Position numbers and translations under genes: made by a program. Of a DNA stretch of 36,297 nt, positions 1-8,074 are shown one piece after another. Every line of letters starts with the position of its first letter. Within the stretch, counting starts at the first letter, position 1. Source of the DNA: a candidate division WWE3 bacterium CG08_land_8_20_14_0_20_40_13 (GTDB lineage Bacteria; Patescibacteriota; WWE3; 0-14-0-20-40-13); assembly GCA_002774285.1 (NCBI GenBank), contig PEYT01000021.1, forward strand, positions 1 to 36,297, given 5' to 3'. The notes under the pieces were generated by a model. It worked only from the letters and a program-made list of their open reading frames with translations, made no database searches and had not been told where the DNA came from.

Positions 1-343
1 CTGCAAGTTCCTTGGCGTCAATGGAATCCAAAACCAAAGAAGGTTTTACTTTAGAAGTAACGGGGTTAACCATATACGGCATAATGTTTTTCCTAAAAAT
101 CACATATTTTTTTTGACCCATGATATCTGCCATTCTGTGAACCAAAGGAACTACTTTCACTTCGGGTCCTACCATAATCTCAAACGGAATATCTTTTACT
201 TTTGCGACAAGAAGCTTTGCACACTTATCAACAAGCTCGACATCGCCTAAAAGGTTAAAGGAAGCAATTTTTATTTTTGGAGAAATGGAAATTATGGGAA
301 GCTCTCTTTTACATCCCGCAACTTCCAAGGAAAAGTAGTTCAT
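1..343 (-). CDS. Phosphoribosyltransferase-like protein (adenine phosphoribosyltransferase type), truncated by window start
   Basis: Not in the ORF track. Reverse-strand reading from ATG at 343: MNYFSLEVAGCKRELPIISISPKIKIASFNLLGDVELVDKCAKLLVAKVKDIPFEIMVGPEVKVVPLVHRMADIMGQKKYVIFRKN..., resembling PRTase N-terminal half; open to position 1. Confidence 0.65.
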   Translation of the reverse strand, partial: MNYFSLEVAGCKRELPIISISPKIKIASFNLLGDVELVDKCAKLLVAKVKDIPFEIMVGPEVKVVPLVHRMADIMGQKKYVIFRKNIMPYMVNPVTSKVKPSLVLDSIDAKELA

Positions 344-356
344 ATCTAATCCCTGC

Positions 357-1700
357 TTAAAGCGACTTTAAAATACCCCGCGCGGCAATAACACCCGTTG
401 CCGCCGCCCCTACTATGTTTCCGGAAACCCCAGCGCCGTCGCCCGCCACAAATAATCCCACGCATTGTGTTTCCAACTGTTTATTGGTCTTTATCCTAGA
501 ACCGCGGAGCTTTATTTCGGGGGCGTACAATAAATTTGACCCAGCATTAATTCCCGGAAGGACTTTATCCAATATTTCTATGGTTTCCAAAAGATTTTTT
601 ACAATGCGATATGGCAAAGCCATGCTGATATCTCCGGGGGTTGCATCTTTTAGTGTCGGGATTATTAAACTTTTGGCAATCCTTTCTGCGGTACTCCTGC
701 GCCCTGCCATAAGATCAGAAAGCCTTTGAATTAAAGGTTTTCCCCCACCAAGCGTTGTTGCAAGTTTTGCAATAGATATTGCGTAATCGGTAGTATTTTC
801 TACAGGTTCAGTAAGTACGACCTCTTGGACCAAAGCGAAATTGCTATTGGGTGATTCGTTGCCCGAATTGGAATGACCATTTACACAAACATAACCTCCG
901 TAATCTTCTATTGCCACAAAACCATTGGGGCATGGGCACAGTGTCCGCACGGTATCGTCAAAAGTGGGAGTCTGAACAGAATAGATACCCTCATACATAA
1001 TTTTCGTTTGCTCTTCCATTACGGAAGCGGGAAATTCGTACCGCACTCCGATTTCCACTTTTTGATATTCGTAGGCAATACCAAGAATTTTTGCCATGTC
1101 CTGCAACCACTTTGTTCCCACACGACCGGGGGCCATAAGTATTATTTTTGAGGAAAATTCCCCACTTGAGGTTTCTATTTTAAATTCTCCTTTTTTGTCT
1201 TTGACTACTTTAAAAACTTCACATTCGGGGATTATCGTTACACCACTTTGGAAAAGACTGTTGGAAATTTCCTTAATAACTCCGGGCAAAGCATCACTTC
1301 CCACATGGCGGCATTTTCTAGTGTACAGTTTAATATTGTATCTTTCGCATCTTTTTACTAGATGTTCCGCTTTTTCAAATGACGCGGGAGTTGCGGGAGC
1401 CGTCACCCCAAAATCCAAAAAGGCTTTTTCTACATAATTTAGAAGATTCTGTGCCTCTTCACGGTCAACAAAGTCCAATAGTCTTTCCTGACTTAAAGTT
1501 AAACTAAAATGAAGTTTCCCATCGCTAAAAGTACCGCTTCCACCAACCCCGCACAAAGTTTCTTTTTTATCCCGTTTATCGATACTTTTTCCTTTCTCTA
1601 AAATAACAATGTCTTTTACGCCAAGTTTTACAAGCTCAAGTGCGGCGAACAAACCTGCCGGCCCGGCGCCAATAATTGTAATTCCGTAGGTAGTCTTCAC
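357..1700 (-). CDS. FAD/NAD(P)-dependent oxidoreductase (FAD-dependent dehydrogenase family)
   Basis: Rossmann motif GITIIGAGPAGLFAALEL near N-terminus and C-terminal GLFVAGDGAGVSGNIVGAAATGVIAARGI. GTG at 1700 preferred over the TTG at 1745 in the ORF track. Confidence 0.85.
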   Translation of the reverse strand: MKTTYGITIIGAGPAGLFAALELVKLGVKDIVILEKGKSIDKRDKKETLCGVGGSGTFSDGKLHFSLTLSQERLLDFVDREEAQNLLNYVEKAFLDFGVTAPATPASFEKAEHLVKRCERYNIKLYTRKCRHVGSDALPGVIKEISNSLFQSGVTIIPECEVFKVVKDKKGEFKIETSSGEFSSKIILMAPGRVGTKWLQDMAKILGIAYEYQKVEIGVRYEFPASVMEEQTKIMYEGIYSVQTPTFDDTVRTLCPCPNGFVAIEDYGGYVCVNGHSNSGNESPNSNFALVQEVVLTEPVENTTDYAISIAKLATTLGGGKPLIQRLSDLMAGRRSTAERIAKSLIIPTLKDATPGDISMALPYRIVKNLLETIEILDKVLPGINAGSNLLYAPEIKLRGSRIKTNKQLETQCVGLFVAGDGAGVSGNIVGAAATGVIAARGILKSL

Positions 1701-1923
1701 ACAAAAAGCGTAACCCAATTTTGTAAAAAAACAAGCCCCAACCAAAAGCGTAAATCAGTTGGTCGTTTGCTCCAATAACATAAAACCCGACAGCATGGTT
1801 TTCGGTCCATCGTGTATGTGCCTTGCGGAGAAGTCCAACATCTTGTCCGGGAATCCATCCATACCAGACCGCTGTACCAGGAACCTTCCCTCTAGTTATG
1901 TAGCTATGTTCACCCCGTCCCAT
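1697..1923 (-). CDS. Putative small Trp-rich protein of unknown function (end uncertain; in-frame ORF runs to 1636)
   Basis: GGAGG Shine-Dalgarno 5 nt upstream of ATG (ggataGGAGGcttaaATG); MGRGEHSYITRGKVPGTAVWYGWIPGQDVGLLRKAHTRWTENHAVGFYVIGANDQLIYAFGWG...; its -1 frame ends in a GTGA overlap with the FAD gene. Confidence 0.4.
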
Positions 1924-1954
1924 TTAAGCCTCCTATCCTTTCGGGTTTTTAAGG

Positions 1955-1976
1955 AAAAAAAACCGCCCTCCGGCGG
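1955..1976 (-). terminator. Rho-independent terminator-like hairpin, possible attenuator
   Basis: Minus strand CCGCC-ggag-GGCGG followed by TTTTTTTT, located between a putative promoter and the downstream SD/ORF. Confidence 0.6.
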
Positions 1977-2063
1977 ATTAGCCACTTACCTCTTATTGAT
2001 GATTTTCTTCTTCTTAGTCACTAGCATTAAAAACTACCAATCAGATGGTACAATGTCAATAAC

Positions 2064-3071
2064 GTGGAAAACATAATAGAGACGACACGCAAAAAATACA
2101 ATCTTGTCCCAAAGCGGGAGTTTGACCAATTCTTTGCCACAGAAGAAACTTCGTTAAAGAAGGCCCAAATAATGCATCAGAAAACCGCGCTGGATGGGAA
2201 AGACATTTTGATTTTAGGCGACGATGACTTGGTGTCTTTGGCATGCTTTATGGTAGGGAAACCCAAAAGTGTTACTGTCGTAGAAGTGGACAAAGAAATT
2301 GCCAACGCCATTAAAGAAACCGCCACAGAACATTCTCTTCCCATAATAGTTGTCTTAAGTGACTTAAGGTACCTAAGGGACCTAAAGGGCTCCTTCCAAT
2401 CCGTCGCCTTTGACCCCCCATATACAGCGCCCGGAGTTACTCTGTTTTTAAAGAAAGCTTTAGAAAATTTATCATGCGGAGAAGATGCCAAAATATTCAT
2501 GTGTTTTGGCGCCGGACCAAAAAATGACGAGAAGTTTCTTAAAGTACAGGAAATAATTAGTGGATTTGATCTTGTAATCGAAGAGAAATTGGACGGGTTT
2601 AACAGGTACCACGGAGCCAGCGGAGTAAAAAACACAAGCTCCCTCTACATTTTAAGATCTACGGATAAAACCGACACTTACAATGTTTCCCAAGGAGAAA
2701 AAAACATCTACACCTTTCAAGTCCCTCCAAAATTAAGACTTCCCCATATTGAACATTATGCCATGATGTTTTTTGGTGTAGACAGAAACCTAACAACTGC
2801 AAAAAGGGAATTGGAAAACACAGTAACAAAATCCTGTGAGCATCTTAAAATAAAATGGGTCGCAAAAAGCCACAAAAATTTTAAAGGTGGGGGAATGACC
2901 TTAAACTTTGTTTTGGAGCAGTCTAATCTAAGCGTGCATACTTGGCCAGAACTTTCTATGATTCACCTTGATCTTTTAATCTTTTCCCCCCTTTTCGGAC
3001 GGGAGCTTATTGCGGAAACTTTTGCCAAAAACTTTAAAACGGAAACTTTTGAATTTAGGAGGCTGGAGTAA
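2064..3071 (+). CDS. Fusion protein: BpsA-like branched-chain polyamine synthase (DUF43 type) + S-adenosylmethionine decarboxylase (SpeD/SpeH)-like domain
   Basis: N-terminal half has LGDDDLVS and FDPPYT motifs typical of BpsA; C-terminal half has QSNLSVHTWPE matching the AdoMetDC cleavage-site motif (ESHxSIHTWPE). GTG start preceded by TACAAT. Confidence 0.8.
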   Translation: MENIIETTRKKYNLVPKREFDQFFATEETSLKKAQIMHQKTALDGKDILILGDDDLVSLACFMVGKPKSVTVVEVDKEIANAIKETATEHSLPIIVVLSDLRYLRDLKGSFQSVAFDPPYTAPGVTLFLKKALENLSCGEDAKIFMCFGAGPKNDEKFLKVQEIISGFDLVIEEKLDGFNRYHGASGVKNTSSLYILRSTDKTDTYNVSQGEKNIYTFQVPPKLRLPHIEHYAMMFFGVDRNLTTAKRELENTVTKSCEHLKIKWVAKSHKNFKGGGMTLNFVLEQSNLSVHTWPELSMIHLDLLIFSPLFGRELIAETFAKNFKTETFEFRRLE

Positions 3072-3077
3072 ATAATT

Positions 3078-5894
3078 CTATTTAAGAACAACCGTAATAT
3101 CCTTGTCGCTATCTAGGTTTACCGCAGGCTGTTCCTTGCCATTTATCGTAAGAGAAAACTGCCCATCTACTATCCCCGGCTGTTTTATTACCGCAAGTTG
3201 ATAAATTCCATTTGACCAATCTGTCTGATCTTTAGGATAAAGATAAGAAAATTCCAACGATACACTGTTTTTTGCCTTAAGTTCAAAGCTTGTCCCAAAT
3301 TCTGTTAAAGTGGCAATATCCACAACTTGAACTCCATTTAAAATATTTATTTCTTTACTATCTTCAAGATTCTTTAGAGTAGCAGTCTGCAATTTTGCGC
3401 CGCGGGGAACATATACACGCAGGAAATTGATATAGGAACCCACCGGCCAAGCGTTGGTTTCCCCAGTATGGGAGTAAGAAATAGTCGCCGTTCCCGAAAG
3501 ATACGAAGGATCTTTACTAGAGGTAACAAAGTAGGAGATTGATCGTGTAATAAAAGGATTGGTTTTTGTGCCTCCAAGATTAGCGTCCACCGCCATTAGA
3601 TAATCCGCATTTTTGGTATTGGCATTTTTCCCATCCCAGTTTAACTTTCCAAAAAAAGAGGATTCCGGAAAATACGCAATAATATGTTTACTGTTAAAGC
3701 TATCAGCGATACTTTTTAAAAATTCGGCGGGCTTAATGTTTTTTTCAAAACTTTGGGCAAGTATTTTATGGGCAAGATTTGTGGTAAAAGTCTTTTTTTG
3801 GGTCCCGCCTCCAGTAGTCTCATCTTGAAACGACTGCATTTTCTCGAGGATGTTTTGATCATTAATTTCAAGATCATACATGGAAAGATACACTTCCCCG
3901 ATTTCTTTAAGAAGAGTTGCTAAAAAGTTTGTGTCTACGGCTATTACTCCATCGTAAGTTTTCCCTGTCACATTAGTAAAAACATTTATAAGATCGCGTG
4001 CAGAACTTGGAAAGTCCGGGTTCCATAAAGAATCTCTAATATCAAAATCTTCCCTCTTTGAAAGGACTTTTACAGGTTCCGGCACGATAGAGGAAGAAAG
4101 TTTATCCGTTTTTACATCCACATTTTTTATATCATCTACCGAAATTGCCGTTATCTTTCCCTTATCAAGGGTAATATCCGCATAGGATTCCACTACACCG
4201 CCTGTGGCAGTTATTTGGTTTGATCTTTGAAAAAGAATCAAGTATTCCTTCTTATTTGTGTATCCCAAAATATTAGGGAGATCCGATAGAAGACCGGGAA
4301 TATATTCCATAACTCCCGCGTAACTGGAAAAATACCTAAGGGACAATCCCTTTAAAAGTGGTGAGCGGATCTTTGCAAATTGCGCAAGCATTTGTCCCAA
4401 ATGCTGATTACCGGAAAGGCTATCTTGCCGCCCCCCGGCAATATCCTCTTTAGACGCTATAAATGTTACCGAATTGGGACTTAGCGCAAAAGCAATCTTT
4501 TGTGACAACAAAAGAACATTCCCATACTCCCCTCGGTAAGATGACAGGTGATAATACCCGCTAACCAACGATTGAAAATCCTCCAAGAAACTCTCTTTAT
4601 TTAAAATGGCAAGCGGCGTCCGGATAATTTGGGGAATAAAATAAGCTCTTAAAAACGCTGATTCTGCAAGATTGTAATTGGCTCGGTTGGCAGAAATTGT
4701 GCCCGTGGCAAGATTGGCAAAAAAATAAAAGGCGGGAAATATCGCAATAAAAACCAAGGATCCTAAGATTGAGAAAAGCCAATCTCCTGTTTTTTTCTTA
4801 TTCCTATCTTTCTCATCTATCCCTTCTTTTCCCTCTAATCCGCCTCCTCCCTCTAACCCCCCTATTGTTTTAATCGGGGCAAGATCCCTTTTCCACCGAA
4901 AAATTCTTGGAACTTTATAGCTTTCTTCCTTTAAGAGATCTATCTTAACTGTCTCTTTTGGCGGCTTGGTGTTATTAAAATAACCAAGTTGTGTAAAGGT
5001 ATCGAGCACCGCGTCTTTTAATGAGAATTTCGCCTTCCAAGAAAGCGAGGAGCATCCGCTTGTTAGTAATTCCTCTTGATCGGCAAAAATTGGCGCGTCC
5101 GGACGGGGCAAAAATTTAATCTCCAACCCCCTTCTCGCAATACCTTTTAAAAGGTAAGCAAATTCTATTTCCGCAACGGGCGTAGTATTTGCTACCGGAA
5201 TTATCTTTCCTAAAACTTCTTCTACCACTGCGCATTTGGATAGCGCTTCCACAGCGTCGTGAATGTATATAGCGAAATGTTTTTGCAAACCGTTGCCAAA
5301 AACCCTTATAGGAAGATTGTCCAAAGCATCCTTTAGCATCTCCTCAATAGGGTTCTGGGATAAAAAGTCCATTCCGGGACCAAACACATCACCAAGACGG
5401 CAGACACACACCTTTGCTCCATAGGCTTTGCGGTGTTTCCAACAAACCGCCTCAAGATACCTCCGGCTTTCTATTTGGGAAAATTTGGCTTCGTCGGCTT
5501 CGGATGTTCCAAAATAATTTTCAACACTTCCCGCCGAAACCACCCCTTGATAGACATTAAGATGGGATATTAAAACAACTTTTGCACCGTTTTTAACGGC
5601 ATAGTCTAAACAAATTTTTAGATTTACGGGGTCATTTCCATTGTCGATAAATTTCTCCGGAAAAAAATAGATTACCCCTATGTCTTTTTTCTCTTTAAAA
5701 GATTTTTCAAAATTGTCCGAGGGGGCAAAAGAGAAGTTTGGATCGTTTTTAAGAGAGGCCAATTTTACGACGTCTATTCCTCCCAAAGTTCCGCTTAAAA
5801 TTACCTTATATCCATCCAGAAGAAGTCTTTTTGCAAGACTGCGGGCTGTAAAATTAAGACCATTGACGATATACACCGTTTTTTCCGGGGGCAT
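3078..5894 (-). CDS. NAD-dependent epimerase/dehydratase (SDR) domain fused through a TM segment to a DUF4012 domain
   Basis: N-terminal TVYIVNGLNFTARSLAKRLLLDGYKVILSG (atypical SDR Rossmann) then TM (WLFSILGSLVFIAIFPAFYFFANLA) and long DUF4012-like region (KEYLILFQRSNQITATGGVVESYADITLDKGKI). Confidence 0.75.
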   Translation of the reverse strand: MPPEKTVYIVNGLNFTARSLAKRLLLDGYKVILSGTLGGIDVVKLASLKNDPNFSFAPSDNFEKSFKEKKDIGVIYFFPEKFIDNGNDPVNLKICLDYAVKNGAKVVLISHLNVYQGVVSAGSVENYFGTSEADEAKFSQIESRRYLEAVCWKHRKAYGAKVCVCRLGDVFGPGMDFLSQNPIEEMLKDALDNLPIRVFGNGLQKHFAIYIHDAVEALSKCAVVEEVLGKIIPVANTTPVAEIEFAYLLKGIARRGLEIKFLPRPDAPIFADQEELLTSGCSSLSWKAKFSLKDAVLDTFTQLGYFNNTKPPKETVKIDLLKEESYKVPRIFRWKRDLAPIKTIGGLEGGGGLEGKEGIDEKDRNKKKTGDWLFSILGSLVFIAIFPAFYFFANLATGTISANRANYNLAESAFLRAYFIPQIIRTPLAILNKESFLEDFQSLVSGYYHLSSYRGEYGNVLLLSQKIAFALSPNSVTFIASKEDIAGGRQDSLSGNQHLGQMLAQFAKIRSPLLKGLSLRYFSSYAGVMEYIPGLLSDLPNILGYTNKKEYLILFQRSNQITATGGVVESYADITLDKGKITAISVDDIKNVDVKTDKLSSSIVPEPVKVLSKREDFDIRDSLWNPDFPSSARDLINVFTNVTGKTYDGVIAVDTNFLATLLKEIGEVYLSMYDLEINDQNILEKMQSFQDETTGGGTQKKTFTTNLAHKILAQSFEKNIKPAEFLKSIADSFNSKHIIAYFPESSFFGKLNWDGKNANTKNADYLMAVDANLGGTKTNPFITRSISYFVTSSKDPSYLSGTATISYSHTGETNAWPVGSYINFLRVYVPRGAKLQTATLKNLEDSKEINILNGVQVVDIATLTEFGTSFELKAKNSVSLEFSYLYPKDQTDWSNGIYQLAVIKQPGIVDGQFSLTINGKEQPAVNLDSDKDITVVLK

Positions 5895-5955
5895 GTTCTA
5901 ATTCTACTCCAAGATTTAAAGAAATCTACGGACTTATTGTGATAAAATTCCTTAT

Positions 5956-7401
5956 ATGACAAGAACACGGGTTGCGCCTTCTCCTACTGGTTATCCCCAT
6001 ATTGGAACAGCTTATCAAGCCCTTTTTGATTTTGTTTACGCTAAAAAAGACCCGCGGGGAAAATTTATTATCCGTATCGAAGACACGGATAAAAAAAGGT
6101 TTGTAGAGGGCGCAGAACAAGTTGTTTATAAATCTTTGGAGTGGCTAGGACTTTTGGCTGATGAAAGTCCCGTCAATGGCGGAAAATACGGCCCCTACCG
6201 CCAATCGGAGAGGCTTGATCTTTATCAAAAATACGCCTCGGAGCTTGTGGAAAGAGGACACGCATATTATTGCTTTTGTTCTCAGGAAAGAATAGATGCA
6301 TTACGAGAAGAGCAAGAAAAAAACCACCTCCCCCCAATGTACGATGGCTTTTGCAAAAAACTTACTTCTGATGAAATACAGCAAAAAATTGCAAACGGAG
6401 AAAAATATGTAATCCGCATGAGAATTCCCGAAGATGAAATCATTACGGTACACGATTCTATTCGCGGGGAAGTAAAATTTCTTTCCAAAATTTTAGACGA
6501 TCAAGTTCTAGTAAAATCTGATGGTTTTCCCACATACCACCTTGCTGTTGTCGTGGACGACCACCTGATGGAAATAACTCATGTTATCCGTGGCGAAGAG
6601 TGGCTTTCTTCCGCCCCAAAACATATTCTTTTGTATAAATTCTTTGGGTGGGAGGAACCCATTTGGACCCACCTGCCGCTTTTAAGAAATCCCAACAAAG
6701 GAAAAATAAGTAAAAGAATGGGGCACGCTTCCATTTTTTGGTACCGAGACGAGGGGTATCTTCCAGAAACGGTGTTAAATTTTATTGCTCTTACCATCTG
6801 GGGCCGCGATAAAGATCATGAGATGTTTTCGGTTTCCGATATGATAAAAGAATTTGACTTTTCAAAAATCCGAATTGCCGCTCCGGTTTTGGACATTGCA
6901 AAACTTGATTGGTTAAACGGAGTGTATATTAGAAACCTCTCAATCTTGGATCTTAAAAAGAGATTAATCCAATTTGACCAACCCATCCAATTCCTAGATC
7001 AAAACAAATTGGATAAAGTTTTGTCACTAATCAAAGAGCGCATGCGCCGCCTAAAAGAGTTTTGGGATTTGGCGGATTACTTTTTTGCGGATCCAAAAAT
7101 TTCCAAGGAAGAAATGGTAAAACAAATGCTTAAAGAGTCAAAACTTTCTCCTTCCAAAACCATAAAAGACTTAAGTTACTTAAGTAACTTAAAGCTATTG
7201 CGCTGGGAAGCCAAAGAAATTGACGAAGCGCTTCACAAATCACAGGACAATTCGCAAACGCCACCGCGCCAATTTTTTATGCCGATCCGAATTGCCTTAA
7301 CGGGAAAATCTCAAACCCCACCCTTAGCTAATGTCATGGAGGTTTTGGGAAAAGACGAAGTAGTCAAGAGAATCGCAACGGCCAAAAACCATCTGGCATA
7401 A
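5956..7401 (+). CDS. gltX: Glutamyl-tRNA synthetase
   Basis: RVAPSPTGYPHIGTAYQALF (HIGH motif), IRIEDTDKKRF, GKISKRMG (KMSKS-equivalent). Confidence 0.97.
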   Translation: MTRTRVAPSPTGYPHIGTAYQALFDFVYAKKDPRGKFIIRIEDTDKKRFVEGAEQVVYKSLEWLGLLADESPVNGGKYGPYRQSERLDLYQKYASELVERGHAYYCFCSQERIDALREEQEKNHLPPMYDGFCKKLTSDEIQQKIANGEKYVIRMRIPEDEIITVHDSIRGEVKFLSKILDDQVLVKSDGFPTYHLAVVVDDHLMEITHVIRGEEWLSSAPKHILLYKFFGWEEPIWTHLPLLRNPNKGKISKRMGHASIFWYRDEGYLPETVLNFIALTIWGRDKDHEMFSVSDMIKEFDFSKIRIAAPVLDIAKLDWLNGVYIRNLSILDLKKRLIQFDQPIQFLDQNKLDKVLSLIKERMRRLKEFWDLADYFFADPKISKEEMVKQMLKESKLSPSKTIKDLSYLSNLKLLRWEAKEIDEALHKSQDNSQTPPRQFFMPIRIALTGKSQTPPLANVMEVLGKDEVVKRIATAKNHLA

Positions 7402-8023
7402 TTTCCGGCTTTCTGGGAACTATTTTTGCCACAAGCCACCCCACAACAAAGCCCCCGATATGAGCAAAATAAGCCACACCGCTGTCTGCTAAACCAATTG
7501 CTCCCAAACTATAAAAAAACTGCGCCGCGATCCAGTACAAAAGCATAAACGGGGCAGAGACTGTCGCATTGCTTGCATATATTCCAAAGGGGATTAAAAC
7601 ATCAATTTTGGAACGGGGAAATAGTACCAAGTACGCCCCCATAAGCCCGGCAATTGCTCCGCTTGCTCCAATAATGGGTATATCCGATCCCAAGGAAAAC
7701 GCCATTTGAGTAAGACCGGCAATCGCCCCACAGAAAAGGTAGAGGGCAAGAAATTTAAAATGCCCGAAATGATCTTCCAAGCTATCTCCAAACACATGAA
7801 GAAAAAGCATATTTCCGATAATATGCCCAAAACTCGCGTGTAAAAAAAGGCTGGTTATTAAGGTTTCCGGTCTAAAAAAAGCTGGTACTAAGGCAAATTG
7901 ATAGATAAATAAATCGGAAGAAAAAAGCATGGTAAACAAGAATACGACGATATTCATGCCGATGATAAAATTTGTAATGTACGGCGTTGTGTACCTAATA
8001 TTGTGGTCTCTGATTGGAATCAT
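7364..8023 (-). CDS. Rhomboid family intramembrane serine protease
   Basis: HASFGHIIGNMLFLHVFGDSLED, GASGAIAGLMGAYL (GxSG), FAHIGGFVVGW; multiple TM helices. ATG at 8023 preferred. Confidence 0.9.
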   Translation of the reverse strand: MIPIRDHNIRYTTPYITNFIIGMNIVVFLFTMLFSSDLFIYQFALVPAFFRPETLITSLFLHASFGHIIGNMLFLHVFGDSLEDHFGHFKFLALYLFCGAIAGLTQMAFSLGSDIPIIGASGAIAGLMGAYLVLFPRSKIDVLIPFGIYASNATVSAPFMLLYWIAAQFFYSLGAIGLADSGVAYFAHIGGFVVGWLVAKIVPRKPEIMPDGFWPLRFS

Positions 8024-8030
8024 AGACGAT

Positions 8031-8061
8031 TCGGGTTTCACCCGACTCGGGTGAAACCCGA
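8031..8061. repeat. Perfect inverted repeat, 14-bp arms with 3-nt loop (terminator or REP-like)
   Basis: TCGGGTTTCACCCG-act-CGGGTGAAACCCGA. Confidence 0.85.
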
Positions 8062-8074
8062 TTTAATCTTGTAT

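Noticed and set aside
1782-1949. 6S- or SRP-like RNA closed by AAAACCCGA/TCGGGTTTT
   Set aside because: No recognisable SRP or 6S core motifs; strong SD and protein-like ORF make coding equally likely
4831-4862. CCCTCTAAYC repeat in the SDR-DUF4012 linker as a separate repeat system
   Set aside because: Only two copies in a low-complexity Gly/Glu linker; ordinary for interdomain linkers
6969-7020. Second CAATTTGAC/AAATTGGAT-like array in gltX
   Set aside because: Similarity to the RNase HI unit is weak and periodicity breaks; could be normal IQFDQ/NKLDK coding
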